A DNA stretch of 64,000 nucleotides from Halorhabdus sp. CBA1104 (GTDB lineage: Archaea; Halobacteriota; Halobacteria; Halobacteriales; Haloarculaceae): assembly GCF_009690625.1 (NCBI RefSeq), contig NZ_CP033878.1, forward strand, positions 2,232,001 to 2,296,000. The letters run 5' to 3'. Position 1 is the first letter of the stretch. Each line of letters begins with the position of its first letter. A program made the position numbers and the translations under genes. Below the pieces are notes generated by a model that had not been told where the DNA came from, did no database searches, and worked only from the letters and a program-made list of their open reading frames with translations. Positions 51,743-61,281 of the stretch are shown here, piece by piece.

Positions 51743-52441
51743 TTACGGTTGTCGACGGTCGGACGCACCGACCGCGTCGTAATGTTCAGCCAGTGCCACA
51801 GCGATCAACTCGCCCGGTGACTCGTCCGCCAGTGACGCTCGCCGTCTGAGTTCGCAATACGCGTCGGTCGGGAGTGTTACACTGATCTCGCCCAACCGGT
51901 AGCCGGCACTCGCGAGTGCAGCCACTGGACTCGTCCCTTCGTTGATGTCACTCGCAAGCGAGCGCACCTCCCGGACGGTCAGTCCGTGATCCAGAACGGC
52001 AAACGCCAGGAGGAAGCGAGCGGTGCCACCGACGCGGGCGATATGCTTGGCCGCTGTCGGGGCGATTTCGCCTTTGGCGACGTGTCGCCGGATCGAGCGC
52101 GGCAGGTCGTGGACCCGGGACCACTTCCGGACGAACGAGACCGTGGTCTCGCCGCCGGCGCGTTCGGCAGCGGCCTTGTAGGAGCCGACGCCTCTGACCA
52201 GTGCCGCACAGGCGGCCGCACCGCGGAGCATGTACACGCTGTCTTCGTCGCCGACGGTGTTCTCGGCGAACGCACGGACGGTCTCGGCCGCCTCTCGCAC
52301 GCTCTGTGGGTCGTCCGGATCGAACTTCACGGCCCGGTCAGCGTGCTCGCCGGTCGCGTCCGGGTCGCCACGAATCACCGGCTGGCCGACTGGTGATTCG
52401 CGGTCAGTTGGCAGGTCCGGCTCCGGCGTCTCGTCGCTCAT
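51743..52441 (-). CDS. Conserved haloarchaeal protein (DUF7119-like), possible DNA-binding
   Basis: 232 aa from ATG 52441 (MSDETPEPDLPTDRESPVGQ). The middle part reads YMLRGAAACAALVRGVGSYK, AAAERAGGETTVSFVRKWSR, VHDLPRSIRRHVAKGEIAPT, AAKHIARVGGTARFLLAFAV, which looks like successive helix-turn-helix units related to ParB-type or KorB-like helical domains. The C-terminus ends with a ribbon-helix-helix-like stretch (ISVTLPTDAYCELRRRASLA). I recall the family as DUF7119. Likely a nucleic-acid-binding protein. Lies just beyond tRNA-Lys. Confidence 0.62.
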   Translation of the reverse strand: MSDETPEPDLPTDRESPVGQPVIRGDPDATGEHADRAVKFDPDDPQSVREAAETVRAFAENTVGDEDSVYMLRGAAACAALVRGVGSYKAAAERAGGETTVSFVRKWSRVHDLPRSIRRHVAKGEIAPTAAKHIARVGGTARFLLAFAVLDHGLTVREVRSLASDINEGTSPVAALASAGYRLGEISVTLPTDAYCELRRRASLADESPGELIAVALAEHYDAVGASDRRQP

Positions 52442-52488
52442 TCGTGTGCGTTCCAGGGTATGCGGGGGTAAAAACGTCCGGTCGCCGG

Positions 52489-52599
52489 TCACTCGCGGGC
52501 GGCTTCGGCCTCTCGCTCCTCGGAGAGGTGCTCCCACACTTCGGCACAGCCACACCCATCCTCGACGTTGTCGAGGTGGTCGGTCTCCGTCTCACTCAT
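52489..52599 (-). CDS. Very small cysteine protein (36 aa)
   Basis: From ATG 52599: MSETETDHLDNVEDGCGCAE then VWEHLSEEREAEAARE. The CGC pair followed by a charged helix is a pattern I know from haloarchaeal micro-proteins. Strong GC3 and acidic composition support translation. It precedes the DUF7119-like gene on the same strand (47 nt gap) and may share its transcript. Confidence 0.5.
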   Translation of the reverse strand: MSETETDHLDNVEDGCGCAEVWEHLSEEREAEAARE

Positions 52600-52687
52600 C
52601 TGTCGATCCCTCCAGTCCGTGTTGGCCACGCCCAGCCGTGCCGGCGGCCGAGGCCTGTGGGACACTCACGTCGGCACTCTCGATCAT
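52592..52687 (-). CDS. Possible 31-aa peptide overlapping the cysteine micro-protein start
   Basis: From ATG 52687: MIESADVSVPQASAAGTAGR and ending GLEGSTDE, with its stop overlapping the start of the next small gene by 8 nt. No motif. Listed because the overlap would allow translational coupling; it could equally be untranslated leader. Confidence 0.25.
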   Translation of the reverse strand: MIESADVSVPQASAAGTAGRGQHGLEGSTDE

Positions 52688-52822
52688 CACTCTTCCATAC
52701 CAGTCACAGGCGTATAAGGCCCCTCGCAGTGGTAATCACTACCCGAACTCCCGTCTAGGAACAATATCTGCCGCTATCAGTGACACAACACTCACCGCTG
52801 CTTGCCAGCGCTGGCCGCCGGG

Positions 52823-53236
52823 ATGGCGACCCATTGGCGATACGCACTCGGCGAGCCCGTCCAACTGGCGGCGATGCTTGTCCGGGGCGACGCCTACACC
52901 AACGAGGCCCACGAACGTCCGCCAATGACGACTGCCGTGCGGATCTTAGACGACGGCGCCTGGATCAGCGTCGACGACGAGCGCGTCGTCTCCGTGAGCG
53001 AACTCTGGCAACTCGCCGACCACGACGTCTGTGGCTGTGAGACGGCTGACTTTCTGATCGAGGGATTCGTCGACGTCGACGCGGCCGGCCAATCTGTGCT
53101 CGTCCGGGCGGCCGGCCAGTGTGTGACGTGTGGCGACAGTGCCGTCTCCGGCTGGCTTCCTGTCGGCCGGATCGTCGGTCCGAATCGTCGCTTTGCCTCC
53201 CTCGATACGCGGGACGTTCGCATACCTCGCGCCTGA
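52823..53236 (+). CDS. Conserved hypothetical protein with CGC and CVTC cysteine pairs
   Basis: 137 aa from ATG 52823; an internal ATG at 52925 (MTTAVRILDDGAWISVDDER) is an alternative, but the stretch between has strong coding bias. HDVCGCETADFLIEGFVDVD and QCVTCGDSAVSGWLPVGRIV place four cysteines as a probable metal site. No family recalled with confidence. It precedes the siroheme reductase gene by 89 nt on the same strand, so a link to its regulation or assembly is possible but speculative. Confidence 0.5.
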   Translation: MATHWRYALGEPVQLAAMLVRGDAYTNEAHERPPMTTAVRILDDGAWISVDDERVVSVSELWQLADHDVCGCETADFLIEGFVDVDAAGQSVLVRAAGQCVTCGDSAVSGWLPVGRIVGPNRRFASLDTRDVRIPRA

Positions 53237-53325
53237 AACCAGCAACAATCGCTGCTTCTCGGGAGAGGGCGGGAGGCTTGACGAGATGACCGGTCGTTTA
53301 CGTGGCCCAGTCTAGGGACGTGTAC

Positions 53326-55101
53326 ATGCCCACTGACGTCGAACGCTGGAAGGACGAGGCCTACGGGACGGAGATACGCGAGCATCTCATGGAGTTCGCC
53401 GCGGAGGGGTGGGACTCGATCCCCGAGGACGAACACGACGCCTGGTTCGAGCGCTTCAAGTGGTGGGGGCTGTACCACCAGCGAGCCGGCCAGGAGAGCT
53501 ACTTCATGATGCGGATCGGGACGCCAAACGGCGTCATCGAACCGGGACAGCTGCGAGTCATCGGCGAAATCGCTAAAGAGTACGCGACTGGCCCCGCGGA
53601 AAACCCCGAATTCGGCGAGGCCTACTGTGACTGGACGACCCGCCAGTCGATCCAACTCCATTGGATCAAGCTGGAAGACGTTCCCGAGATCTTCGAGAAA
53701 CTGGAGGACAACGGTCTCTCGACCCAGCAGGCCTGTGGGGACTCTTGGCGGAACATCGTCGGCTGTCCGGTCGCCGGCAAGGACACCCACGAGCTGATCG
53801 ACGCCTGGCCGATCGCTCGGGACCTGCACGATACGTTCAAAGGCAACGAGGAACACACCAATCTCCCCCGAAAGTGGAAGGTCTCCGTGACTGGCTGTAC
53901 GGAGGGGTGTGGCCAGGGCGACATCAACGACCTCGCGCTCGAACCCGCACGCAAGGAGATCGAGGGCGAGGAGGTTACCGGGTTCAACGTCCGGGTCGGC
54001 GGGGGCCTCTCACGGAAGGAACCCCGCCTGGCGCGGGACATCGACGTCTTCGTCCGGCCGGACAAGGCCGACGCCGTTGCTGGCGGACTCTCCGCGCTCT
54101 TTCGCGAGCATGGCGACCGCGAGAACCGCTACAACGCCCGCATCAAGTTCCTCGTCGACGAGTGGGGCGTCGAGAAGATCCGCCGGGTCCTCCAGGAGGA
54201 CTTCGTGGACTTCGATCTCCACACCGCCGGCGAGGACCTGCGCGATGAGTATACCTACAATACCGGCTCCCAGGAGGGCCACAACGACCACGTTGGCGTC
54301 CACGAACAGGTCGACGGCAACTACTACGTCGGTCTGAACGTCCTCGTCGGCCGGATGGGTGCCGAGGACACCCTCGAACTGGCCGATCTCGCCGAGGAAT
54401 ACGGCAGCGGCGAAGTGCGGCTGACCCAGCGCCAGAACGTCATCGTCACGGACGTCCCCGAGGAGAACCTCGACGCGCTGCTGGACGAACCCCTCTTGGA
54501 AGACTATTCGCCAGACCCGTCGCCGTTCATGCGCGGCTCGATCGCCTGCACCGGGACGGAGTTTTGTTCGCTGTCGATCGTCGAGACGAAGAACCGCCAG
54601 GTTCGCTACGCCCGCTGGCTGAAAGAGAACGTCGAGTTGCCCGCCGATCACGAGGAGTTCCACATCCACCTCTCGGGGTGTACGGCCTCGTGTGCCCAAC
54701 CCCAGATCGCCGACGTCTCCCTGCGCGGCATGAAGACCCGCAAGGACGGCGATCCGGTCGAAGCCCTGGATATCGGGCTGGGCGGCGGCCTGGGCGACGA
54801 TCCGCGCTTTGCCGACTGGATCGAGATGCGCGTCCCCGCCGACGAAGTGCCGGGTGCTATCGCCAATCTCATCGAGAACTTCGAAGCCGAACGTGCCGAT
54901 GGTGAGACCTTCCGGGAGTTCGTCGCGGCCCGCGACGAGGACGCACTCGGCGACCTGATCGACCCCGAGGAGACCGATTATCACGATCCCTACATGCACA
55001 ACACGAAGAAGACGTGGTACCCCTACGCCGAGGACGACAGTATGGACGCCTCGCCAGCGCCGACCGATGGCCAGGGCGAGCCGTTACCGGTCGACGATTG
55101 A
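53326..55101 (+). CDS. nirA: Ferredoxin-dependent nitrite (or sulfite) reductase, siroheme/4Fe-4S
   Basis: 591 aa from ATG 53326. Two-fold repeated ferredoxin-like halves with siroheme-binding WTTRQSIQLHWIKLEDVPEI and CGDSWRNIVGCPVAG, parasite half VSVTGCTEGCGQGDIND, and the catalytic cluster ligands in CTGTEFCSLS (C-x5-C, about residue 409) and GCTASCAQPQ (C-x3-C, about 450). Reduces nitrite to ammonia with six electrons from ferredoxin. No nitrate reductase or transporter lies nearby, so sulfite as substrate cannot be excluded. An acidic C-terminal extension (YPYAEDDSMDASPAP) is halophile-specific. Confidence 0.85.
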   Translation: MPTDVERWKDEAYGTEIREHLMEFAAEGWDSIPEDEHDAWFERFKWWGLYHQRAGQESYFMMRIGTPNGVIEPGQLRVIGEIAKEYATGPAENPEFGEAYCDWTTRQSIQLHWIKLEDVPEIFEKLEDNGLSTQQACGDSWRNIVGCPVAGKDTHELIDAWPIARDLHDTFKGNEEHTNLPRKWKVSVTGCTEGCGQGDINDLALEPARKEIEGEEVTGFNVRVGGGLSRKEPRLARDIDVFVRPDKADAVAGGLSALFREHGDRENRYNARIKFLVDEWGVEKIRRVLQEDFVDFDLHTAGEDLRDEYTYNTGSQEGHNDHVGVHEQVDGNYYVGLNVLVGRMGAEDTLELADLAEEYGSGEVRLTQRQNVIVTDVPEENLDALLDEPLLEDYSPDPSPFMRGSIACTGTEFCSLSIVETKNRQVRYARWLKENVELPADHEEFHIHLSGCTASCAQPQIADVSLRGMKTRKDGDPVEALDIGLGGGLGDDPRFADWIEMRVPADEVPGAIANLIENFEAERADGETFREFVAARDEDALGDLIDPEETDYHDPYMHNTKKTWYPYAEDDSMDASPAPTDGQGEPLPVDD

Positions 55102-55172
55102 GCGGCCGTCGACCGAAGACTGGACCGATCAACCTGAAAACTTTTTTGTGGCGACTGGTACAGCCTCGATAT

Positions 55173-55898
55173 ATGCGATCGCGAGCCCTCCTCGTCGTCG
55201 CCCTGACAGTATTGGTCGCGTTGAGTGGCTGTTCGGCGTTGCCCGGCGGTGGTGGCGACGGCGGCCCGACTGGCGAAGTCGCGACGATCCAAGACGAGTC
55301 GATCGACGCCATCTCGGACATCTCGACTTACGAGTTCCACATGGAGATGTCGGCCACCGGTGACGGCCTGACGGTCGATGCGGAAGCCGACGGTGCGGTC
55401 AACGAGAAGACCCAGCGGATGCGCATGGAGATGACGATGGACGGCCAGGAGATCGTCCAGTACGTCGACGGGGCGACGATGTACCAGCAGACCAATGCGC
55501 TCTGGCGGACCCAGGACGTCTCCGAGCAGAACCTCTGGGACAGCGGAACCGTCCTGGAAACCCAGCGCGATCTCATGGACTCTTCGGACGTGACCCTGGA
55601 AGGAACGACCACGATCGACGGCACTGAGGTCTACGAGATCCGGATCGATCCCACAAAGCAGGCCGTCGAGGACCTGCTCAGCCAGCAGTCGGGGACCGGC
55701 CAACTCTCCGCGGGGGACATCGACGAGATCGAACTGACCCAGTACGTCCGCACGGACGACTCCCTCCCGAAGCGATCCGCAGTGAGCCTGACGGCCTCCG
55801 CCGAGGGCCAGACTGTCGACGTGGACGTGACGTACACGCTGGAAAACTACGGCACCGACGTCTCGATTTCCATCCCCGAGGAAGCGACGGCCAGCTGA
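55173..55898 (+). CDS. Secreted lipoprotein, LolA/LppX-like fold
   Basis: 241 aa from ATG 55173. The signal peptide ends in lipobox LSGC (residues 17-20), followed by a Gly-rich linker and then long amphipathic beta strands: TYEFHMEMSATGDGLTVDAE, RMRMEMTMDGQEIVQYVDGA, TMYQQTNALWRTQDV and a C-terminal VTYTLENYGTDVSISIPEEA. This is the pattern of LolA/LppX-type (DUF6612-like) haloarchaeal lipoproteins that may bind a hydrophobic ligand. Anchored on the outer membrane face by a lipid. Promoter-like ATATATG lies right at the start. Confidence 0.78.
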   Translation: MRSRALLVVALTVLVALSGCSALPGGGGDGGPTGEVATIQDESIDAISDISTYEFHMEMSATGDGLTVDAEADGAVNEKTQRMRMEMTMDGQEIVQYVDGATMYQQTNALWRTQDVSEQNLWDSGTVLETQRDLMDSSDVTLEGTTTIDGTEVYEIRIDPTKQAVEDLLSQQSGTGQLSAGDIDEIELTQYVRTDDSLPKRSAVSLTASAEGQTVDVDVTYTLENYGTDVSISIPEEATAS

Positions 55899-55984
55899 CG
55901 CCAAGGTGCGGTGGCCCGGAGACGTGGCCCCAGCCCGGTTGTCCCGGACGTCACGCCTAAGGCCGATCCACTATCACTGCCTCC

Positions 55985-56269
55985 ATGGCCGATCGAATTC
56001 TCCCTGTGACCGCCTACACGACCTTCGACCTCTTGGACGCCCGTGTCGAGGGCCACGGGTTCGACGAGCGTGCGCCGGCCGTCCTGAACGTCCGGACCGA
56101 CCGCGACAACCCCGAAACCGTCGATCTGCAACTGGAAGTCGACAACACCGCTGTCGATGCGATCGATGCCCACGCCGAGACGGTTACACTCACGCCTGCC
56201 CAGGCCCGCGAACTCGCCGACGAACTGCGCGACCACGCCGAGACCTGTCTATCGAACGACAAGAACTGA
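55985..56269 (+). CDS. Small conserved protein (DUF6360-like)
   Basis: 94 aa from ATG 55985: MADRILPVTAYTTFDLLDAR, then VLNVRTDRDNPETVDLQLEV and a C-terminal helix TPAQARELADELRDHAETC. Mixed alpha-beta, cytoplasmic. I recall it as DUF6360, a haloarchaea-only family of unknown function. Monocistronic. Confidence 0.65.
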   Translation: MADRILPVTAYTTFDLLDARVEGHGFDERAPAVLNVRTDRDNPETVDLQLEVDNTAVDAIDAHAETVTLTPAQARELADELRDHAETCLSNDKN

Positions 56270-56492
56270 GTCACTTCGGTCCCGCGTCGCGACGAATATA
56301 AAAACGGACACGAACTGATTCGGCTCGATCGTCACCCAAATAACGGGGGGTCATAGAAACCGTGATGCATGCCGAATTCGGGCCGTTCGGTTCCCATGAG
56401 TTGAGAATAGCGCAGTCTTTTACTAATGTTAAGGACCGATCCTCCGCCGTGAATCGAATCGAATTCCCATTATATAGGGGGTCAAATCACTG

Positions 56493-57272
56493 ATGACTGA
56501 CGAATGGAACATCGTTGTCTGCGTCAAGCAGGTACCCGACGCCGACGAGGTATCGATCGACCCCGAGACGGGGATCCTCAACCGGGCGGACGCCGAAGCC
56601 GTGATGAATGGGCCGGATTACAACGCCGTCGAAGCAGCACTGCAACTCAGAGACACGGTCGGTGGCACTGTCACTGCCCTGACGATGGGGCCGGCAAGCG
56701 CGGACGACGTCTTGCAGGTCGCCGTCGGTATGGGTGCTGACGACGCCGTGTTGCTGACCGATCGGGCCTTTGGCGGCAGCGACACCTGGCCGACGAGCCT
56801 CGCGTTGGCCCGGGCGGCCGCGGAACTCGACGCCGACGTGGTCTTTGGCGGCGAGGAGACGACCGACTCCTCGACGGGCCAAGTCCCGCCGGGCATCGCC
56901 GCCCACAACGACTGGGCACAACTCACCTACGTCGAGGATCTCGAACCCCGGCCCGACGAGGACCAGCTCCTCGCCAAGCGTGATGTCGAGGGTGGCTACG
57001 AGCGGGTCGTGGCCGATCTCCCGGTGGTCGTCGCCATGGAGTTCGGCGAAAACGAGCCACGGACGGCCGGGCTCCACCGGCAGATCTACGCCGAGACGGA
57101 CTTCGAACCGGTCGAGTGGTCTGCCTCTGACCTGGGGATCGAAGACGAGGTCGGACTGGCGGTCTCGCCGACACAGGTCGGCGGGATGGACACCGCCGAA
57201 CCCGTCCCGCGTGAACAGGAAACGGTCGAGGAGGTCGAGGCACTGGCCGACCGCATCGTGGAGGTGCTCTAG
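56493..57272 (+). CDS. fixA: Electron transfer flavoprotein beta subunit (FixA)
   Basis: 259 aa from ATG 56493. Opens with NIVVCVKQVPDADEVSIDPE, has ALTMGPASADDVLQVAVGMG (AMP/FAD-contacting loop), FGGEETTDSSTGQVPPGIAA and DLPVVVAMEFGENEPR, all typical of FixA/EtfB. TATA-like ATTATATAGG is at about 56469, so the mRNA is nearly leaderless. First gene of a fixABCX operon whose stop abuts the next start. Confidence 0.9.
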   Translation: MTDEWNIVVCVKQVPDADEVSIDPETGILNRADAEAVMNGPDYNAVEAALQLRDTVGGTVTALTMGPASADDVLQVAVGMGADDAVLLTDRAFGGSDTWPTSLALARAAAELDADVVFGGEETTDSSTGQVPPGIAAHNDWAQLTYVEDLEPRPDEDQLLAKRDVEGGYERVVADLPVVVAMEFGENEPRTAGLHRQIYAETDFEPVEWSASDLGIEDEVGLAVSPTQVGGMDTAEPVPREQETVEEVEALADRIVEVL

Positions 57273-58313
57273 ATGGCAGCCGGCACAGACGCCGACACGG
57301 CGGCCGAGCTAGAAGCCCACGCCGACGTCTGGGTGTTCGTCGAACAGCACGCTGGCGACGTCGCCGGCGTCACCTGGGAGTTACTCGGCAAGGGCCGGGA
57401 GCTGGCCGATCAGAAAGACGAGGAGTTGGTCGCGTTGGTCATGGGCGAGGACGTCCGCGAGACGGACATCCCTCAGGAAGCGATCGCCCGCGGCGCCGAT
57501 CGGGTACTCGTCGCGGACGATCCGGTCTTCGAACCCTACCGTGCTGACCCCTACGGCGAGCAGTTCCGCCACCTCGTCGAGGTCCGCAAGCCCGACATCG
57601 CGCTGATCGGTGGCACCCACACCGGCCGTGACTTCGCCGGTCGCGTGGCGGTACCAACCCACGCCGGACTGACTGCCGACACGACCGAACTGGAGATCAC
57701 CGAATCCCAATACGAGATGCGCCGACCCGCCTTCGGTGGGGATGCCCTGGCCACGATCATCTGCCCGAACCACCGCCCGCAGATGTCGACCGTGCGCCCG
57801 GGCGTCTTCGACGCGCCCGAACCGGACGAGAGCCGCGAGGGCGCGGTCGAAGACGTCGAGGTCGTCGTCGGCGAGGACGAGACGCTCACCGAAGTGCTCG
57901 GCCGCGAGGTCGGTGACGTCGCGGACATCACCGACGCCGAAATCGTCGTCGCCGGCGGCATGGGTATCGAGGGTGACGTCGATCCGCTGTGGGAACTGGC
58001 AGACCTGCTCGGCGGCGAGGTCGCGGCGACCCGCGAAGTGGTCGAGGAGGGCTGGATCGAACCGGCCCGCCAGGTCGGCCAGACCGGCAAGACCGTCCGG
58101 CCGAAACTCTACATCGCCGTCGGCATTTCCGGGGCGATCCAGCACGTCGAAGGGATGGACGACTCCGAGACTGTCGTCGCGATCAACAACGACGCCAACG
58201 CGCCGATCTTCGAGAACGCTGACTACGGGATCGTCGCCGACTACGCCGAGGTGCTGCCCGAACTCATCGAGATGTTACGTGATCGCCTTGAGGCCGAGGA
58301 GGGAGAGCCATGA
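57273..58313 (+). CDS. fixB: Electron transfer flavoprotein alpha subunit (FixB)
   Basis: 346 aa, ATG immediately after the fixA stop. Variable N-terminal part with [20 protein letters not shown], central [20 protein letters not shown], and the C-terminal FAD-binding domain with [20 protein letters not shown] followed by SGAIQH and [20 protein letters not shown], diagnostic for EtfA/FixB. With FixA it forms the bifurcating-type ETF dimer. The stop overlaps the fixC start by 4 nt. Confidence 0.92.
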   Translation: MAAGTDADTAAELEAHADVWVFVEQHAGDVAGVTWELLGKGRELADQKDEELVALVMGEDVRETDIPQEAIARGADRVLVADDPVFEPYRADPYGEQFRHLVEVRKPDIALIGGTHTGRDFAGRVAVPTHAGLTADTTELEITESQYEMRRPAFGGDALATIICPNHRPQMSTVRPGVFDAPEPDESREGAVEDVEVVVGEDETLTEVLGREVGDVADITDAEIVVAGGMGIEGDVDPLWELADLLGGEVAATREVVEEGWIEPARQVGQTGKTVRPKLYIAVGISGAIQHVEGMDDSETVVAINNDANAPIFENADYGIVADYAEVLPELIEMLRDRLEAEEGEP

Positions 58314-59722
58314 GCACTGACGCCCAGTCCGGCGAGGACGCCGGCGTCGAACCCGAACCCGAGGAGCGCGAGGGGCCGACGATGCCAACGCCGAAGACTG
58401 AGACGCCCAGCTACGACGGCGAGTTCGACGCGATCGTCGTCGGGGCGGGCCTGGCCGGCAGCACCGCTGCGCTGACGCTGGCCGAGGAAGGCAAGGACGT
58501 CATCATGCTGGAACGGGGCAACTCTCCGGGGACGAAAAACGTCTTCGGCGGGATCATGTTCACGCCCCGGATCCGGGAGTTGACTGACTTCGAGGACGCT
58601 CCCAAAGAGCGCTTTGTCGCCGAGAAGACCTTCTCGATGCTGTCTGAGGAGGGTGACGCGACCGAGATCTCGATGCGCCCCGACAGCTGGCGTGCGGAGC
58701 CACACAACGACTCCTGGATGGTCATGCGCGGGGACTTCGACGAGTGGTTCGCCGAGCAGGCCGTCGAGGCCGGGGCGACGCTGATCACCGAGACGACGGT
58801 GACTGATCTCGTCCGTGAGGACGGGGCGATCGCCGGCGTCGAGACCGACCGCCCGGACGGAACTCTCCAGGCGCCGACGGTCGTCCTCGCCGAGGGAGCC
58901 AACTCCCTCGTCAGCGAAGGGGCCGGCCTGGCCGATCCCCAGGAGCGCAAAGACGTTGCCATCTCCGCCAAAGAGGTCCGCAAGTACGATCGAGAGACCA
59001 TCGAAGATCGCTTTCACCTCTCCGAGGAAGAAGGGGCCGCCATGCACTACTTTGGCGACGGTGCAGTCGGCGATGCCGTCGGCGGCGGGTTCATCTACAC
59101 GAACAAGCGCACGCTCGCCATCGGCGTCGTCTACTCAATCGAAGACGCTGTCCACGACGAGCGGAGCCCCGACGAGGTGCTCGATGACTTCAAGTCACAT
59201 CCGGCGGTCGCGCCGCTCATCACGGGCGGCCGGATGGTCGAGTACTCCGCCCACGCGATCCCCGAGGGCGGCCCGGAGGCGATGCCCGATCTCGTCCACG
59301 ATGGCGCGGTCATCACGGGCGACGCGGCAGGCCTCGTCCTGAACAACGGCCTGCACCTGGAAGGGACGAACATGGCCGTCGAGAGCGGCTACCAGGCCGG
59401 CAAAGCCGTCGCCGACGCCTTAGAAGCCGGCCGGACCGACGCCAGCGCCCTCGCCGACTACGAGGATGCGCTGGCCGACTCCTACGTCATGGATAACCTG
59501 AACCACTACGGCTGGTTCTTGGACACCGCGGCCGAGGATCGACAGTTCCTCTTCGACGACCTGCCCAAAGCCTTGGCCGACGCCGAGGCCGAGTACTTCC
59601 GGATGGACGACGACCCCAAGACCCGCCACACGAAATCCGCCCGCAAGCGAGTTGTCTCCGCGATGGGCGGGTACCTGGGCGCAGCGAAGAAAGCCTGGAA
59701 ATACCGCAAGCTGTTCCGCTAG
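58310..59722 (+). CDS. fixC: FixC flavoprotein (ETF-quinone oxidoreductase-like)
   Basis: 470 aa. An acidic N-terminal extension (1-36), FAD-binding GAGLAGSTAALTLAEEGKDV (about 44-63), PGTKNVFGGIMFTPRIREL, VVLAEGANSLVSEGAGL and the second FAD contact GDAAGLVLNNGLHLEGTNMA. These match geranylgeranyl-reductase-like FixC. It takes electrons from FixAB and passes them with FixX to quinone or ferredoxin. Starts with ATGA overlap to fixB. Confidence 0.9.
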   Translation: MSTDAQSGEDAGVEPEPEEREGPTMPTPKTETPSYDGEFDAIVVGAGLAGSTAALTLAEEGKDVIMLERGNSPGTKNVFGGIMFTPRIRELTDFEDAPKERFVAEKTFSMLSEEGDATEISMRPDSWRAEPHNDSWMVMRGDFDEWFAEQAVEAGATLITETTVTDLVREDGAIAGVETDRPDGTLQAPTVVLAEGANSLVSEGAGLADPQERKDVAISAKEVRKYDRETIEDRFHLSEEEGAAMHYFGDGAVGDAVGGGFIYTNKRTLAIGVVYSIEDAVHDERSPDEVLDDFKSHPAVAPLITGGRMVEYSAHAIPEGGPEAMPDLVHDGAVITGDAAGLVLNNGLHLEGTNMAVESGYQAGKAVADALEAGRTDASALADYEDALADSYVMDNLNHYGWFLDTAAEDRQFLFDDLPKALADAEAEYFRMDDDPKTRHTKSARKRVVSAMGGYLGAAKKAWKYRKLFR

Positions 59723-59726
59723 ACCC

Positions 59727-60044
59727 ATGAGCGCACACCCATCAACCCCCGACGTCGAGCAGCCATCGATCGAAGACCGCCTGTACACGGTCAAATACGA
59801 GGATCCCGGCGACTCCCACCTGGACGTGGAACTGCCCGGGATCTGCGAGGAGAAGTGTGTCACCTACGACTGCGTCTCCGTCTGTCCCGCCAACGTCTGG
59901 CGGGAAGAGGACGACGAGGGCGTCCCGACCATCGCCTACGAGAACTGCCTCGAATGTGGCAGTTGCCGGTGGGCCTGCCAGCACGGCAACGTCGTCTGGG
60001 AGTACCCCGAGAATGGGAGCGGCGTCTCCTACAAACACGGGTAG
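59727..60044 (+). CDS. fixX: FixX ferredoxin-like protein
   Basis: 105 aa from ATG 59727. Cysteine motifs CEEKCVTYDCVSVCPANVW and NCLECGSCRWACQHGNVVW give the 4Fe-4S sites of FixX/ETF-QO C-terminal domains. Soluble, with an acidic N-terminus. Last gene of the fixABCX operon, 4 nt after fixC. In haloarchaea the Fix complex most likely feeds the quinone pool or performs electron bifurcation; the electron donor is not revealed here. Confidence 0.9.
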   Translation: MSAHPSTPDVEQPSIEDRLYTVKYEDPGDSHLDVELPGICEEKCVTYDCVSVCPANVWREEDDEGVPTIAYENCLECGSCRWACQHGNVVWEYPENGSGVSYKHG

Positions 60045-60303
60045 CTCTTTCGACGCCCATCGGCTGGATCGGGCGCTTCGTCTGGGACAGCAGCCCGACG
60101 GCCAGTGACGCCTCGGCCCCTTGCAGCGGCGTCACCGCACACCCTGAGATGTGCACAGAGACACTTTCGCCTCGATGGCCTGCTCCCGGCCCGCGAAAGT
60201 GCTTGCGGAGACGAATCCACTGCCCAGGAACCGACGGGGGGCGAGTCCCTGCCAGCGCGGGGTGGGCCAAACAGTCATTTGTCCCCTGGCCCAGGCTTGG
60301 GGT

Positions 60304-61281
60304 ATGACTCATCGAGACGAGCGATCGGTCATCATCGACACGGACACGGCTGGTGACGACACGCAGGCCCTGCTGATGGGGCTGTTGTCCGACCGCATCG
60401 ACGTCACCGGCATTACGATCTGTGCCGGCAACGTCGCGTTCGACCGCCAGGTCGAGAACGCCAAACGGACCCTCGAACTCGCGGGTGCCGACGAGGACGT
60501 GACCGTCTACGAAGGCGCCAGATCGCCACTCCAGAAAGAGCACGAGCTCGCCCACCACATCCACGGGGAAGGTGGACTCGGTGGCGACCGTTTCCCCGAG
60601 ACCGGAATCGAGTCGGGCGAGCAATTCGCCGTCGATTACATCGTCGAGCAGGCACGGGCGAACCCCGGCGAGATCACGCTCGCCTGTATCGCTCCGCTGA
60701 CGAACCTCGCCCTCGCCTACAAGCAGGAACCGAACCTCGACGAGTTGCTCGACGAGGTTTGGGTGATGGGTGGGGCGGTTAATTGCTTGGGTAACATCAC
60801 CCCGGCCGCCGAGTACAACTTTTGGGTCGACCCCGACGCCGCGAAGATCGTCATGAACAACTTCGACGTCACGCTGTTCGACTGGGGTCTGACGCTCCGT
60901 GATACCGAGTTCGGCCCCGAAACGCTCGAACGGATCGAAGCCGGCCCGGAGACACCGCTCACAACGTTCTATACCGACATCACGACACAGGTACGGCAAT
61001 TCAATCGCGAGCGGATGGGCCAAGATGCCGTCACGCAGCCTGATTCGGCTCTGGTGGCGGCGCTGGTCGAACCCGATCTCATCGAGGAGACGGGGACGTA
61101 CGCGGTCGACGTAGACGAACGCGAGGGGCTGACCCGCGGGTACACGGCGGTCGACGAACTGGGTGTCACAGCGGGCGAACCCCGGACTCGCGTCGTCGAA
61201 ACATTCGATGGCGAACGCTTCGAGACGATGTTCCTCGAGATGCTGTTCGAGCAACGGCCCGACGCGGCCCTCGAAGCGTAA
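60304..61281 (+). CDS. Inosine/uridine-preferring nucleoside hydrolase
   Basis: 325 aa from ATG 60304 (MTHRDERSVIIDTDTAGDDT). The calcium-binding DTDTAGDDTQALLMGLL (about residues 12-28) is the family signature (DxDxxxDD), followed by VTGITICAGNVAFDRQVENA, ITLACIAPLTNLALAYKQEP, VWVMGGAVNCLGNITPAAEY and the second metal site NFWVDPDAAKIV. It hydrolyses the N-glycosidic bond of nucleosides for salvage. Cytoplasmic; no signal peptide. Its 3' end abuts the ZIP remnant. Confidence 0.9.
   Translation: MTHRDERSVIIDTDTAGDDTQALLMGLLSDRIDVTGITICAGNVAFDRQVENAKRTLELAGADEDVTVYEGARSPLQKEHELAHHIHGEGGLGGDRFPETGIESGEQFAVDYIVEQARANPGEITLACIAPLTNLALAYKQEPNLDELLDEVWVMGGAVNCLGNITPAAEYNFWVDPDAAKIVMNNFDVTLFDWGLTLRDTEFGPETLERIEAGPETPLTTFYTDITTQVRQFNRERMGQDAVTQPDSALVAALVEPDLIEETGTYAVDVDEREGLTRGYTAVDELGVTAGEPRTRVVETFDGERFETMFLEMLFEQRPDAALEA

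Noticed and set aside
60045-60303. Additional gene between fixX and the nucleoside hydrolase
   Set aside because: Open frames there are fragments of upstream extensions of the hydrolase frame or shadows, with no start context or motif.
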